A model generated the notes under the pieces. The model was not told where the DNA came from and did not search any database. It worked only from the letters and a program-made list of their open reading frames with translations. From the NCBI RefSeq assembly GCF_021397715.1, contig NZ_CP090207.1, positions 1,426,001 to 1,490,000 of the forward strand: DNA of 64,000 nucleotides, read 5' to 3'. The position numbers and the translations under genes were made by a program. This DNA comes from Pantoea agglomerans (GTDB lineage: Bacteria; Pseudomonadota; Gammaproteobacteria; Enterobacterales; Enterobacteriaceae). Below are positions 10,131-20,903 of this stretch, piece by piece (position 1 is the stretch's first letter; every line of letters begins with the position of its first letter).

Positions 10131-11042
10131 TTATTCCGCCGTCTGTAATGGGTGGATCAGCTCATCGTTGAGCGGGCGATCGTCAAATTGTTCGATAATC
10201 AGGTATTTCAGCGCTTCGACATTCGGGGTAAACGCATCGCGTCGCCACATCAGCCAGGTAGCCGTATCACGATAGCCTGGCGGCAGGCTGTGCGCCTGAA
10301 CCCGTGAACGATCGGCCATCTGCTTCAGCACCGAGGCCGGGATCATCGCCACGCCCGCGCCGCCTGCCACACAGGCCAGCATGGCGTGATAGGACTGAAT
10401 CTCCATCACGTTGTCAGGCGCGGTCTGGCTGTCGCGATACCAGCTTTCCAGCTTCACCCGGTAGGAGCAGCTATTGCGAAAGGCAAACAGCGTATCCCCC
10501 TGAACGTCACGCGCGCTGCTGATCGGCGCGTGATCCAGCCCGGTGATCAGCACCATCTCCTCGCGAAAGGCGATACAGCCGTTGAGATCGTCATGAGAAA
10601 CCGGGCCATCGACCAGCGCGGCGGCTAAGGTGCCTTCACGCACCCGATCGATGATTTCGCCCGAGGTGCCGGTGATCAGCGACAGCGCCACTTTGGGAAA
10701 ACGCTGGTGATAGGCGGCCAGCAGGCCAGGCAGTCGGGTCGCCGCGGTACTCTCCATCGATCCTAAGGCAAAATTACCGGCCGGTTCGCCGGTGCGGGTC
10801 ATGCTCATCGCTTCTTCGCTCAGCGCCAGGATACGCTGCGCATAATTCAGGAAATTATGGCCCATTGGCGACAGGCGAATGCGCTGCTTCTCACGAATAA
10901 ACAGATCAACGCCTAACTCTTCTTCCAGCTGGCGCAGCCGTGTGGTCAGATTAGAGGGTACGCGATGCAGCTGTTCTGCTGCGCGCGCCAGCGAACCGCT
11001 TTCGGCGACGGAACAGAACATACGTAGCTGTACTAAATCCAT
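10131..11042 (-). CDS. LysR family regulator, PtrR/YneJ-like
   Basis: 303 residues from ATG 11040-11042, which is preceded by GGGAAGAG; the frame stays open seven codons further. The N-terminal helix-turn-helix MDLVQLRMFCSVAESGSL...HRVPSNLTTRLRQLEEELG resembles E. coli YneJ (PtrR) as recalled. An effector domain follows with the conserved-looking FRNSCSYR motif. It is divergent from an MFS gene 128 bases away, the usual arrangement for a LysR gene and its target, and it is also 101 bases upstream of adhC. Which of the two neighbours it controls cannot be decided from sequence. Confidence 0.85.
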   Translation of the reverse strand: MDLVQLRMFCSVAESGSLARAAEQLHRVPSNLTTRLRQLEEELGVDLFIREKQRIRLSPMGHNFLNYAQRILALSEEAMSMTRTGEPAGNFALGSMESTAATRLPGLLAAYHQRFPKVALSLITGTSGEIIDRVREGTLAAALVDGPVSHDDLNGCIAFREEMVLITGLDHAPISSARDVQGDTLFAFRNSCSYRVKLESWYRDSQTAPDNVMEIQSYHAMLACVAGGAGVAMIPASVLKQMADRSRVQAHSLPPGYRDTATWLMWRRDAFTPNVEALKYLIIEQFDDRPLNDELIHPLQTAE

Positions 11043-11170
11043 ATCTTCTCTTCCCGTAAACAACTTGGTTAATATTATTCACTTTCCGTGAGTTTAAACA
11101 TCCTGCATGCTGTAAGCAAGTCGGAAAAGATCTCAGGTCAGCACCAAACCAGCACAACAGGAGTTCAGCC

Positions 11171-12298
11171 ATGGCGGTACGCGTCGCGCTTAGCGCATTT
11201 TTAACCTTATTTGTGGCAATGGGGATCGGGCGCTTTGCCTTTACGCCGCAGGTACCGCTGATGATTCAGGAGCACCAGCTGACGCTGACCAGTGCCAGCC
11301 TGGTGGCGGCATTAAACTATCTCGGTTATCTGTGTGGCTCTTTTGATGCGATGCGCGCGCACCGTCGGGTAGAGCTGCGGTTGCTGGCCGGTGTCTGGGG
11401 CGCGGTGATCCTGACGCTGCTTTCGGCCTGCGTTAGCGGTCCCTGGCTGCACGGGGCGATTCGTTTCCTGATTGGCTGGGCCAGTGGCTGGGCGATGGTG
11501 CTGGTGGCCGCGTGGAGCAATGAACAGCTGCATCGGCATGGCAGGGCAGGGTTATCGGCGGCGGTGTTTGCCGGTCCGGGCTGCGGTATCTTTGTCAGCG
11601 GTCTGCTGGCGGTCGCGCTGCACAGCTTTCAGGTATCTGCATCGCTGGCATGGGCCGCTTACGGCGCGCTGGCGCTGCTGCTGATTGCGCTGATTAGCCG
11701 TAACCTGCCGCGTCGGGGCGAACTGCATCGTCCGGATCAGGCACCTGAACCGCTGGTGCTGAACCGCGATCTGAAGCGGCTGGTACTGAGCTACAGCCTG
11801 GCGGGCTTTGGTTACATTTTGCCTGCCACTTTTTTGTCGCAGATGGCGGCGGCACGCTTTCCTGACGGGGCATTCGCGCAGTTCGTCTGGCCAATCTTTG
11901 GCGGGGCGGCGATGGTCGGCATTGTGATCGGCATTATGACCCGGCGCTGGGGCAGCAGCCATGCCCGGCTGGCGCTGGTGCTGTGGGCGCAGGCGCTGGG
12001 CGTGCTGGCGGCAGCGCTGTTGCCGGGCTTCAGCGGCTTGCTGATTGGAGCGCTGCTGGTGGGTGGCGGCTTCCTCAGCGTGGTGCAGCTGTCACTGCTC
12101 TATGCGCGTGAACTGGCACCGCAGCATCTGCGCTACATGGCCGGATTACTCACCACCGGTTATGCGGTCGGGCAACTGGTCGGCCCGCTGCTGTCGTTTC
12201 TGTCAACCGCGCTGCTGCACCGGCTGGAACCGGCGTTGTGGGTGGCGGGCGCGAGTCTGGTATGGGCGGGTCTGCTGGTCTGGCGACGCGCTGCCTGA
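11171..12298 (+). CDS. YbfB/YjiJ-type MFS transporter
   Basis: 375 residues with about 12 hydrophobic segments. The family-typical start is present: GIGRFAFTP-x-x-P then LNYLGYLCGS (residues 17-25 and about 47-56). The C-terminal half keeps TTGYAVGQLVGPLLS. Substrate unknown. AGGAG lies six bases before the ATG. It is transcribed divergently from the LysR gene and is probably its target. Residues 12-20 repeat the pattern of YbfB/YjiJ proteins, which are often paired with LysR genes. Confidence 0.85.
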   Translation: MAVRVALSAFLTLFVAMGIGRFAFTPQVPLMIQEHQLTLTSASLVAALNYLGYLCGSFDAMRAHRRVELRLLAGVWGAVILTLLSACVSGPWLHGAIRFLIGWASGWAMVLVAAWSNEQLHRHGRAGLSAAVFAGPGCGIFVSGLLAVALHSFQVSASLAWAAYGALALLLIALISRNLPRRGELHRPDQAPEPLVLNRDLKRLVLSYSLAGFGYILPATFLSQMAAARFPDGAFAQFVWPIFGGAAMVGIVIGIMTRRWGSSHARLALVLWAQALGVLAAALLPGFSGLLIGALLVGGGFLSVVQLSLLYARELAPQHLRYMAGLLTTGYAVGQLVGPLLSFLSTALLHRLEPALWVAGASLVWAGLLVWRRAA

Positions 12299-12423
12299 CC
12301 CGCGTTGATCACCAATCTGATTGATTGCTGGATTCCCCGCAAAGAAAGTTTCACAATACGCGCTCAGTAACAGGGCCCGCAGGCATTCACCGGCGGGCGC
12401 AACACCAGCCGGAGAAGAGTACG

Positions 12424-13089
12424 ATGAGCACCTTAAGTCAGGAAGCTGCCCTGGTTCATGAAGCGCTGTTAGCGCGTGGCCTGGAAACGCCGTTACGTGC
12501 ACCGACGCGCGATCTCGATGACGAAACGCGTAAGAGCCTGATTGCAGGCCACATGACCGAAATTATGCAGTTGCTGAATCTCGATCTGGAAGATGACAGC
12601 CTGATTGAAACCCCGCACCGCATTGCCAAAATGTATGTTGATGAGGTGTTCTCCGGTCTCGACTACGCCAACTTCCCTAAAATCACCGTCATTGAGAACA
12701 AAATGAAGGTTGATGAGATGGTCACCGTGCGTGATATCACCCTGACCAGCACCTGTGAACACCACTTTGTGATTATCGATGGCAAAGCGACCGTCGCCTA
12801 TATCCCGAAAGATACGGTGATTGGTCTGTCGAAGATTAACCGCATCGTGCAGTTCTTCGCGCAGCGCCCGCAGGTGCAGGAGCGCCTGACGCAGCAGGTA
12901 CTGGTGGCGCTGCAAACGCTGCTGGGTACCAACAATGTCGCGGTGTCGATTGATGCGGTGCACTACTGTGTGAAAGCGCGTGGCGTGAAAGATGCCACCA
13001 GCGCTACAACCACCACTTCACTCGGCGGACTTTTTAAGTCCAGTCAGAACACCCGCCAGGAATTTCTGCGCGCGGTACGCCATAGTTGA
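12424..13089 (+). CDS. folE: GTP cyclohydrolase I
   Basis: 221 residues against 222 recalled for E. coli. It converts GTP to 7,8-dihydroneopterin triphosphate, the first step of folate synthesis. The start at 12424 follows GGAGAAGAG; an upstream in-frame ATG (12325) would add residues not found in the family. Zinc and catalytic motif TSTCEHHF with Cys111 and His113-114 is present, along with the GLSKI(N)RI block and the second zinc cysteine in HYCVKARGV near 180. It is followed 50 bases later by yeiB, as in E. coli. Confidence 0.97.
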   Translation: MSTLSQEAALVHEALLARGLETPLRAPTRDLDDETRKSLIAGHMTEIMQLLNLDLEDDSLIETPHRIAKMYVDEVFSGLDYANFPKITVIENKMKVDEMVTVRDITLTSTCEHHFVIIDGKATVAYIPKDTVIGLSKINRIVQFFAQRPQVQERLTQQVLVALQTLLGTNNVAVSIDAVHYCVKARGVKDATSATTTTSLGGLFKSSQNTRQEFLRAVRHS

Positions 13090-13139
13090 GTCAACGGCGG
13101 GCGCACTCTGGCGCCCGCGTCGTCAATGCAGGGTGCCGC

Positions 13140-14300
13140 ATGCAACGCTATCACGCGCTGGATTTCATACGTGGATGTGCCATTCTCGGCATCCTGCTGC
13201 TTAATATTGTCGGCTTCGGACTGCCGTCCGCCGCTTATCTCAATCCTGCCTGGCAGGGCAGCGTCACGCTCTCTGATGCCTGGACATGGGCGGTTTCTGA
13301 CGCACTGGCTCAGCTCAAGTTCCTCACCCTGTTTGCGCTGCTGTTTGGCGCGGGTCTGCAAATGCAGCTGCCGCGCGGCAGCCGCTGGCTGACCGCTCGC
13401 CTGACGCTGCTGGTCTTATTCGGTTTTCTGCACGGCGTGTTTCTGTGGGAAGGCGATATTCTGCTGGATTACGGCATTATCGGTCTGGTGATATGGCGGG
13501 TTTTGCGCGATGTTCCCTCGACCCGCAGCCTGATGAACACCGGCATTCTGCTCTATCTGCTGGGCTGTGGCGTATTGCTGGTGTTCGGGTCGATTTCCGA
13601 CCATCAGGCGACCCGTTCATGGCTGCCGGGCGCGGCCGATCTGCAATATGAGCAATACTGGAAACTGACCGGCGGCTGGGATGCGGTGCAAAACCGGCTC
13701 GATCACCTCGCCTCGGGTTTAATGGCGCTGGCGGCACAGTATGGCTGGCAGCTGGCGGGCCTGATGATGATTGGCGGGGCGCTGCTGCGCAGTGGCTGGC
13801 TGACCGGCGAATTTTCACCACAGCATTATCGTCAGGCGGCTGCGCTGCTGCTGACGATGGGGCTGTCGATTGCGGTGGCCGGCGTGGCAGCGCAGTGGCT
13901 GTTACATTGGGAATTTCGCTGGACCGGCTTTTATCTGCAAACCCCGCGTGATTTAGCGAGTCCGCTGATCAGCCTCGGCTATGCTGCACTCTGCCTCGGC
14001 TACTGGTCACGAATTAGTCGCTGGCGTATTAGCTATGCGATTCAGTGCGTTGGCCGGATGGCGCTAACCAATTACCTGCTGCAAACCCTGATCTGCACCA
14101 CGCTGTTCTATCGTTTCGGGCTGTTCATGCATTTCACCCGTCTGCAACTGGTGATGATGGTGCCCGCGGTGTGGCTGATCAATCTTCTGTTTTCACTCAT
14201 CTGGTTACATTACTTTGCGCAGGGGCCGCTGGAGTGGCTATGGCGGCGTCTGACGCTGCTGGCCGCCGGTAAACCTGCCGTCACTGACAACGCCAGATAA
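13140..14300 (+). CDS. yeiB: DUF418 inner-membrane protein YeiB
   Basis: 386 residues (E. coli YeiB about 385). Start chosen at 13140, where MQRYHALDFIRGCAILGILLLN aligns with the family opening. Hydrophobic throughout, with roughly nine to ten membrane segments. The DUF418 domain is in the C-terminal half (GRMALTNYLLQTLICT...). The LDFIRGxAILGI motif resembles acyltransferase-3-like membrane proteins, but the function is unknown. It lies between folE and galS as in E. coli and is probably transcribed with folE. Confidence 0.93.
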   Translation: MQRYHALDFIRGCAILGILLLNIVGFGLPSAAYLNPAWQGSVTLSDAWTWAVSDALAQLKFLTLFALLFGAGLQMQLPRGSRWLTARLTLLVLFGFLHGVFLWEGDILLDYGIIGLVIWRVLRDVPSTRSLMNTGILLYLLGCGVLLVFGSISDHQATRSWLPGAADLQYEQYWKLTGGWDAVQNRLDHLASGLMALAAQYGWQLAGLMMIGGALLRSGWLTGEFSPQHYRQAAALLLTMGLSIAVAGVAAQWLLHWEFRWTGFYLQTPRDLASPLISLGYAALCLGYWSRISRWRISYAIQCVGRMALTNYLLQTLICTTLFYRFGLFMHFTRLQLVMMVPAVWLINLLFSLIWLHYFAQGPLEWLWRRLTLLAAGKPAVTDNAR

Positions 14301-14330
14301 TGACCGCCATCACAAAGGTTGCAGAATTGT

Positions 14331-14346
14331 ATGTAACCGTTTTCAT
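14331..14346. promoter_or_regulatory. GalR/GalS-type operator upstream of galS
   Basis: ATGTAACCGTTTTCAT matches the gal operator consensus (GTG-K-AANCGNTTNCAC) in its central half-sites. It sits 102 bases before the galS start, which fits autoregulation of galS. Confidence 0.75.
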
Positions 14347-14447
14347 TGATGTGACGCAATTCACGCTGCCTGCCTCCCGCCCCTGACAAAATAGCGCCGG
14401 TGTTCAACCCGGCGTGATGCCTTATTCTTCCTCTGTGGAACTGCTGC

Positions 14448-15488
14448 ATGATAACGATTCGTGATGTTGCCCGTCAGGCTGGCGTGTCGGTAGCGACCGT
14501 CTCGCGCGTACTCAACAATAGTAGCGCTGTCACGTCTGATACCCGTGACGCCGTGTTACAGGCGGTTGACGCGCTGGGATATCGCCCTAACGCCAACGCG
14601 CAGGCGCTGGCTACTCAGGTCAGCGACACCATCGGCGTGGTGGTGATGGATGTTTCCGATCCCTTCTTTGGCGCACTGGTCAAAGCGGTCGATACCGTGG
14701 CGCAGCGCGTACACAAGCATGTATTAATCAGCAACTCCTGGCATCAGGAAGAGAAAGAGCGCCACGCGATTGAGGTGCTGATTCGGCAACGCTGCAGTGC
14801 GCTGGTGGTCCATGCGAAAACGCTTTCAGACCAGGAGCTGGCTGAATTTATGCAACATGTACCCGGCATGGTGGTGATTAACCGCATCGTGCCCGGTTTT
14901 GAGCACCGCAGCGTCAGCCTCGATAACGTCACCGGCGCGCTGATGGCGTCACGAACGCTGTTACAACAAGGGCATAGCCGCATTGGCTACCTCTGTTCCA
15001 GTCATCCGATTGAGGATGTCGCCCAGCGCCGCGAAGGCTGGCTGCAGGCGATGGCGGAGCAGGGCATCCGGCCGCAGGAGAGCTGGATCGCCAGCGCTGA
15101 GCCCGATATGCAGGGCGGAGAAGCGGCAATGGTGGAACTGCTGGGGCGCAACCTCAATCTGAGTGCGGTGTTTGCCTATAACGACGGCATGGCAGCGGGC
15201 GCGCTCACGGCATTAAAAGACAACGGTATTCAGGTACCACAGCATTTTTCTGTCATTGGTTTTGATGACATCCCGATTTCGCGTTACACCGATCCGCAAC
15301 TGACAACCGTACGCTATCCCATTGTTTCTATGGCTAAACTGGCCACAGAGCTGGCGTTACAGGGCGCGGCAGGGCTGCTGGATGACACCGCAACTCACAT
15401 CTTTATGCCGACGCTGGTACGCCGTCATTCGGTGGCGCAGCGGCAAAATGTGGAGTCCGTCACTAATTCAAGCGATTCAGCCATGTAA
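14448..15488 (+). CDS. galS: LacI family repressor GalS (mgl isorepressor)
   Basis: 346 residues. The N-terminal LacI helix-turn-helix [22 protein letters not shown] is followed by the hinge region ([11 protein letters not shown]) and a periplasmic-binding-protein-like effector domain with [16 protein letters not shown]. Galactose is the expected inducer. Its location directly upstream of mglBAC on the same strand is the E. coli arrangement. Operator-like sequences are found both upstream of galS and overlapping its stop codon in front of mglB. A GalR-type paralog is not in the window. Confidence 0.95.
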   Translation: MITIRDVARQAGVSVATVSRVLNNSSAVTSDTRDAVLQAVDALGYRPNANAQALATQVSDTIGVVVMDVSDPFFGALVKAVDTVAQRVHKHVLISNSWHQEEKERHAIEVLIRQRCSALVVHAKTLSDQELAEFMQHVPGMVVINRIVPGFEHRSVSLDNVTGALMASRTLLQQGHSRIGYLCSSHPIEDVAQRREGWLQAMAEQGIRPQESWIASAEPDMQGGEAAMVELLGRNLNLSAVFAYNDGMAAGALTALKDNGIQVPQHFSVIGFDDIPISRYTDPQLTTVRYPIVSMAKLATELALQGAAGLLDDTATHIFMPTLVRRHSVAQRQNVESVTNSSDSAM

Positions 15489-15498
15489 CCGTTTTCAA
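15483..15498. promoter_or_regulatory. GalR/GalS-type operator of mglBAC
   Basis: ATGTAACCGTTTTCAA is almost identical to the operator before galS (15 of 16 bases). It overlaps the galS stop codon and is two bases from a CRP palindrome. Confidence 0.8.
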
Positions 15499-15500
15499 TC

Positions 15501-15516
15501 TGTGATTACATTCACA
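15501..15516. promoter_or_regulatory. CRP site of the mgl promoter
   Basis: TGTGATTACATTCACA is a perfect TGTGA-N6-TCACA palindrome. It lies 292 bases before the mglB start, so a long mglB leader is implied. The 15517-15807 stretch contains no gene; promoter and leader are presumed there. Confidence 0.85.
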
Positions 15517-15807
15517 GTTAATTAACATTGCCCTCACTATGATGGCAGCGTCTCACCGGACTGAAACATTATGTAACGCCCGCGTAACCGCATCAGGCAC
15601 CGCTTCAGTCACTGGATGAAATGGTTCACAACATATTCATATTCACGGAAGCGTTTGCGTACAGGGAAGTCAGATTTTGGACGGCGGTCCAGCGGCTTAG
15701 CGTAACGTTGTGTCTACTCCGCATCGCCGATCAGTTTTACCGATTGTTCTCCCGCCTCTGTGGCGCGGCAGAGCTAAAAAGACCCTGCATAAAAAACCGG
15801 AGATACC

Positions 15808-16803
15808 ATGAATAAGAAGGTTTTCACGCTCACAGCACTGGTTGCCAGCATGATGTTTGGTGCAACCGCTCACGCAGCTGACACCCGTATCGGCGTGACC
15901 ATTTACAAATATGATGACAACTTCATGTCGATGGTGCGCAAAGACATCGAGAAAGAAGCGAAAACCATCGGTGGCGTTCAGCTGCTGATGAATGACTCGC
16001 AGAACGACCAGTCTAAACAGAACGATCAGATCGACGTGCTGATGGCGAAAGGCGTGAAAGCGCTGGCGATTAACCTGGTTGACCCGGCGGCTGCCGCGGT
16101 AGTGGTCGATAAAGCGCGCGCGAATGAAGTGCCGGTGGTGTTCTTCAACAAAGAACCTAATGCCAAAGTGCTGGCCGGTTATGACAAAGCCTATTATGTC
16201 GGTACTGACTCTAAAGAGTCCGGCATCATCCAGGGCCAGCTGATTGAGAAGCACTGGAAAGCGACCCCGGCATGGGATTTGAACAAAGATGGTCAGATTC
16301 AGTTCGTGCTGCTGAAAGGCGAGCCAGGTCATCCTGATGCTGAAGCACGTACCAAATATGTGATCGATACCCTGAACAAAGATGGCCTGAAAACCCAGCA
16401 GCTAGCGATGGATACGGCGATGTGGGACACCGCTCAGGCGAAAGACAAGATGGATGCCTGGCTGTCAGGCCCGAACGCCAAAAAAATCGAAGTCGTTATC
16501 GCTAACAACGATGCCATGGCGATGGGTGCGGTTGAAGCGCTGAAAGCGCACAACATGACCTCGATTCCGGTGTTCGGCGTCGATGCACTGCCAGAAGCAC
16601 TGGCGCTGGTGAAATCGGGCGCGCTGGCCGGTACCGTGCTGAACGATGCGGAAAACCAGGCGAAAGCGACGCTGGATATTGCCAACAACCTGGCAAATGG
16701 CAAAGCCGCCACTGACGGAACTAACTTCAAGATGGTTGATAAGATCGTCCGCGTTCCTTACGTTCCGGTTGATAAAGAAAATCTATCACAGTTCGTGAAA
16801 TAA
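15808..16803 (+). CDS. mglB: Galactose/methyl-galactoside ABC transporter binding protein
   Basis: 331 residues. A signal peptide (MNKK then a hydrophobic stretch, cleavage after AHA at about residue 23) sends it to the periplasm. It binds D-galactose and D-glucose and feeds MglAC, and in E. coli also signals to the Trg chemoreceptor. Visible features: the EF-hand-like calcium loop DLNKDGQIQ, sugar-contact regions YKYDDNFM and [12 protein letters not shown], and NNDAMAMG. First gene of mglBAC behind GalS and CRP sites. A terminator-like hairpin separates it from mglA. Confidence 0.97.
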   Translation: MNKKVFTLTALVASMMFGATAHAADTRIGVTIYKYDDNFMSMVRKDIEKEAKTIGGVQLLMNDSQNDQSKQNDQIDVLMAKGVKALAINLVDPAAAAVVVDKARANEVPVVFFNKEPNAKVLAGYDKAYYVGTDSKESGIIQGQLIEKHWKATPAWDLNKDGQIQFVLLKGEPGHPDAEARTKYVIDTLNKDGLKTQQLAMDTAMWDTAQAKDKMDAWLSGPNAKKIEVVIANNDAMAMGAVEALKAHNMTSIPVFGVDALPEALALVKSGALAGTVLNDAENQAKATLDIANNLANGKAATDGTNFKMVDKIVRVPYVPVDKENLSQFVK

Positions 16804-16814
16804 GATCGATTGCG

Positions 16815-16840
16815 GGCGCGACCGCTGTCGCGCCTTTTTT
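16815..16840 (+). terminator. Intra-operon hairpin between mglB and mglA
   Basis: GGCGCGA (16815-16821) pairs with TCGCGCC (16828-16834), followed by six T. It probably ends many transcripts after mglB, so that the binding protein is made in excess over MglA and MglC. Confidence 0.8.
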
Positions 16841-16871
16841 ATGTCACCACCGTTTTTTAGCCAGGTAAATT

Positions 16872-18392
16872 ATGGCCAGTGATAATACGACCGCGCAGCG
16901 AGAATATCTGCTGGAAATGACCGATGTCAGTAAATCATTTCCCGGCGTTAAAGCTTTAGATAATGTCAATTTAAAAGTGCGGCCTCACTCTGTTCATGCA
17001 TTAATGGGCGAGAACGGCGCCGGAAAATCTACCTTATTAAAATGCCTGTTTGGTATTTATAAGAAAGATACCGGTAGCATTTTGTTTCAGGGTAAAGAGA
17101 TCGATTATAAGAGCTCCAAAGAGGCGCTGGAAAATGGCGTGTCGATGGTGCATCAGGAATTAAACCTGGTATTACAGCGTACCGTGATGGACAACATGTG
17201 GCTGGGGCGTTATCCCCGTAAAGGCTTCTTTGTCGATCAGGACAAAATGTATAACGACACCAAGGCGATCTTTGACGAGCTGGATATCGATATCGATCCA
17301 CGCGACAAAGTGGCGCATCTTTCCGTGTCGCAAATGCAGATGATTGAAATTGCCAAAGCGTTCTCTTATGACGCGAAAATTGTGATTATGGATGAGCCCA
17401 CCTCCTCGTTAACCGAGAAAGAGGTCAATCATCTGTTCACCATTATTCGTAAGCTGAAAGATCGCGGCTGCGGCATTGTTTATATTTCGCACAAGATGGA
17501 AGAAATTTTCCAGCTGTGTGATGAAATCACCATTCTGCGTGATGGACAGTGGATCACCACCCAGCCGCTTGACGGGCTGGACATGGATAAGATCATCTCA
17601 ATGATGGTTGGCCGTTCACTGAACCAGCGCTTTCCGGACCGGACCAACGTGCCGGGTGAAACCATCCTTGAGGTGCGTAACCTGACGTCATTGCGTCAGC
17701 CATCGATTCGCGACATCTCGTTTGATCTGCGTAAAGGGGAGATTCTCGGCATTGCCGGACTGGTGGGCGCTAAACGTACCGATATCGTCGAAACGCTGTT
17801 TGGCATTCGCGAAAAATCGGGCGGCACCATTAAACTGCACGGTAAAACGATTAATAATCACAGCGCCAACGAAGCTATTAACCACGGTTTCGCGCTGGTA
17901 ACAGAAGAACGACGTTCGACCGGGATTTATGCTTTTCTGGATATTGGTTTTAACTCGCTTATTTCCAATATTAAAAAATATAAAAACAGTATGGGGCTGC
18001 TGGATAATAAACGCATGAAGAGTGATACCCAATGGGTGATCGATTCAATGCGGGTGAAAACGCCAGGTCACCATACGCAGATTGGTTCGCTTTCGGGTGG
18101 TAACCAGCAAAAAGTCATTATTGGTCGCTGGTTATTGACCCAGCCTGAAATCCTGATGCTTGATGAACCGACGCGCGGTATTGATGTCGGGGCAAAGTTC
18201 GAAATTTACCAGCTGATTGCTGAGCTGGCGAAAAGAGAAAAGGGCATCATTATTATCTCTTCCGAAATGCCAGAGCTGTTAGGCATTACCGACCGTATTC
18301 TGGTGATGAGTAATGGTCTGGTAGCAGGCATTGTTGATACCAAAACCACCACGCAGAACGAAATATTGCGTTTAGCGTCATTACACCTTTAA
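16872..18392 (+). CDS. mglA: Galactose/methyl-galactoside import ATP-binding protein
   Basis: 506 residues with two ABC domains, as in all sugar CUT2 ATPases. The N-terminal domain has Walker [10 protein letters not shown] at 46-54 and Walker [11 protein letters not shown]. The C-terminal domain has the degenerate Walker [10 protein letters not shown] typical of MglA/RbsA, and the signature LSGGNQQKV followed by [12 protein letters not shown]. It energises galactose import together with MglC. It lies 68 bases after mglB and 19 bases before mglC. Local AT content is higher than in the neighbours, but the sequence is standard. Confidence 0.97.
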   Translation: MASDNTTAQREYLLEMTDVSKSFPGVKALDNVNLKVRPHSVHALMGENGAGKSTLLKCLFGIYKKDTGSILFQGKEIDYKSSKEALENGVSMVHQELNLVLQRTVMDNMWLGRYPRKGFFVDQDKMYNDTKAIFDELDIDIDPRDKVAHLSVSQMQMIEIAKAFSYDAKIVIMDEPTSSLTEKEVNHLFTIIRKLKDRGCGIVYISHKMEEIFQLCDEITILRDGQWITTQPLDGLDMDKIISMMVGRSLNQRFPDRTNVPGETILEVRNLTSLRQPSIRDISFDLRKGEILGIAGLVGAKRTDIVETLFGIREKSGGTIKLHGKTINNHSANEAINHGFALVTEERRSTGIYAFLDIGFNSLISNIKKYKNSMGLLDNKRMKSDTQWVIDSMRVKTPGHHTQIGSLSGGNQQKVIIGRWLLTQPEILMLDEPTRGIDVGAKFEIYQLIAELAKREKGIIIISSEMPELLGITDRILVMSNGLVAGIVDTKTTTQNEILRLASLHL

Positions 18393-18411
18393 TGAAGCAA
18401 GGGCTGTTAAC

Positions 18412-19422
18412 ATGAAAGCGACTACAAAAAAGAATGCGCTAACCTGGTTAAAAGAGGGCGGCATTTATGTCGTGCTGCTGGTACTGCTGGCTATTATTAT
18501 TTTCCAGGACCCGACATTTTTAAGTTTAATGAACCTGAGTAACATTCTGACCCAATCTTCGGTGCGCATTATTATTGCACTGGGTGTGGCGGGGCTGATC
18601 GTTACCCAGGGTACTGACCTTTCCGCGGGTCGTCAGGTCGGTCTGGCTGCGGTCGTCGCAGCAACCTTGTTGCAGGCGATGGACAACGCTAACAAGGTAT
18701 TCCCGTCGCTGGATACCGTGCCGATTCCGCTGGTAATCCTGACCGTCTGCATCATTGGCGGCGTGATTGGTCTGGTCAACGGTGTGATCATTGCCTACCT
18801 CAAGGTGACCCCGTTTATTACCACGCTCGGCACCATGATCATCGTTTATGGCATTAACTCGCTCTATTACGATTTTGTCGGTGCGTCACCGATTGCCGGT
18901 TTTGATGCTGGGTTCTCGAAATTTACCCAGGGCTTCTTACGCTTTGGTGATTTCAAGCTCTCGTTCATCACCTTCTACGCGGTGATTGCGATTGTGTTTG
19001 TCTGGGTGCTGTGGAACAAAACCCGCTTCGGTAAAAACATTTTTGCTATCGGTGGTAACCCGGAAGCGGCGAAAGTCTCAGGCGTTAACGTCAACCTGAA
19101 CCTGATCATGATCTATGCGCTGTCCGGTGTGTTCTACGCCTTCGGCGGGATGCTGGAAGCGGGCCGTATCGGCTCGGCAACCAACAACCTCGGCTTTATG
19201 TATGAGCTGGATGCGATTGCGGCCTGTGTGGTCGGCGGCGTCTCCTTCGCCGGCGGTGTCGGTAGCGTGGCGGGCGTGGTGACCGGTGTACTGATCTTCA
19301 CCGTTATCAACTACGGCCTGACCTATATCGGTGTTAACCCTTACTGGCAGTACATTATCAAAGGCGGCATCATCATTTTCGCCGTGGCGCTGGATTCGCT
19401 GAAATACTCGCGCAAAAAATAA
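18412..19422 (+). CDS. mglC: Galactose/methyl-galactoside ABC transporter permease
   Basis: 336 residues, the length of E. coli MglC, with about eight to ten hydrophobic segments. CUT2 permease motifs are present: GLIVTQGTDLSAGRQVG, ITTLGTMIIVYGINSLYY and the coupling region NPEAAKVSGVNV followed by GGMLEAGRIGSATNN. It forms the membrane channel of the MglBAC importer. Last gene of the operon, followed by a strong terminator at 19451-19474. Confidence 0.97.
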   Translation: MKATTKKNALTWLKEGGIYVVLLVLLAIIIFQDPTFLSLMNLSNILTQSSVRIIIALGVAGLIVTQGTDLSAGRQVGLAAVVAATLLQAMDNANKVFPSLDTVPIPLVILTVCIIGGVIGLVNGVIIAYLKVTPFITTLGTMIIVYGINSLYYDFVGASPIAGFDAGFSKFTQGFLRFGDFKLSFITFYAVIAIVFVWVLWNKTRFGKNIFAIGGNPEAAKVSGVNVNLNLIMIYALSGVFYAFGGMLEAGRIGSATNNLGFMYELDAIAACVVGGVSFAGGVGSVAGVVTGVLIFTVINYGLTYIGVNPYWQYIIKGGIIIFAVALDSLKYSRKK

Positions 19423-19450
19423 TGCGCTGGCGATGACGTCAGAAAAGCAG

Positions 19451-19474
19451 AGCGACCTTCGGGTCGCTTTTTTT
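19451..19474 (+). terminator. Rho-independent terminator of mglBAC
   Basis: AGCGACC-TTC-GGGTCGCT stem with a stable TTCG-type loop and a run of seven T, 28 bases after the mglC stop. Confidence 0.92.
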
Positions 19475-19519
19475 ATGGGAAAAGTGCTGGCGTTGTTGCT
19501 GTGAGACGGAGTATGCGAA

Positions 19520-19622
19520 GGGAACACGGTCAGATCGGAAAGTCGCAAAAGCCGTCATCCATGACATGCTCGGCCCGCGCCATCCCTGGCGCGGGACGCT
19601 TTCCTATTCTGACCGTGTTCCC
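19520..19622. repeat. Nested-hairpin element (MITE/REP-like)
   Basis: Outer arms GGGAACACGGTCAGA (19520-) and TCTGACCGTGTTCCC (-19622) extend inward to about 23 bases with few mismatches. Inside, CCCGCGCCA-TCCC-TGGCGCGGG is a perfect 9-bp hairpin. The symmetrical 103-bp structure with no coding content is typical of a dispersed palindromic element. Only one copy was seen in this window. Confidence 0.65.
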
Positions 19623-19767
19623 TGCGCGTTGAGCTTAGTCATTGCTATCAGATTCACCCTGCTCCAACTTCTCAGCAATCTGTAGAGACCCTAAGGGGGG
19701 AGTCGTGCTGAATTCGCTGTAGTAGCATGAGAGGTGTGAGCTTAAATATCACAGCAGACTGGTCTTC

Positions 19768-19960
19768 ACTTTTAGACGGCGACAAAAGTTAAAGCGAAGG
19801 GTCATATGCCGATAGCAAAGCATCGCGGGCCAGGGACAAAAAAGCCGGGAGCGTTTTTAACAACGCAAACGTTGGCCCGGCTACGGGCGCACCTCAGGGA
19901 TGAGCTGCGGCATAGCCCATGCTGAGCCCGCCACAGAAGGCGGTTTTGCGTCTTTGCGCA
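19768..19960 (-). repeat. Dispersed intergenic repeat, copy C
   Basis: Part of the 575-bp gene-free gap between mglC and sanA. In minus sense it aligns with copy B (CTCATCCCTGAGG, TAGCCGGGCCAACG, TTGCGTTGTT, GCGATGCTTTGC). In plus sense its left part (TTTTAGACGG, GTTAAAGCGA) matches 403-433 in copy A. Open frames here have no support as genes. Confidence 0.7.
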
Positions 19961-20049
19961 AGGGCAGGCTCCCGGAGCCCTGCACGTACTATCAGACCCC
20001 AGCATGGGCGTCACAGTCAGCACAGCATAAAGAAGCCGCTGTGCGTAAG

Positions 20050-20787
<738 letters not shown>

Positions 20788-20871
20788 TCAGAATGGTGAG
20801 ATGGCACAAGGCTACTTGAGCCGCCGCAGCGAAGCAAGTTAGTGCCGGTTGGCTGGTCTCTTTTTGAGCAT

Positions 20872-20895
20872 TGCCGGACCAGAATAGGTCCGGCA
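20872..20895 (-). terminator. Hairpin downstream of maeA
   Basis: TGCCGGACC and GGTCCGGCA form a perfect 9-bp stem with a 6-base loop, eight bases after the maeA stop. No T-tract follows on the minus strand, so termination strength is uncertain. Confidence 0.6.
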
Positions 20896-20903
20896 GCGCA
20901 CGA

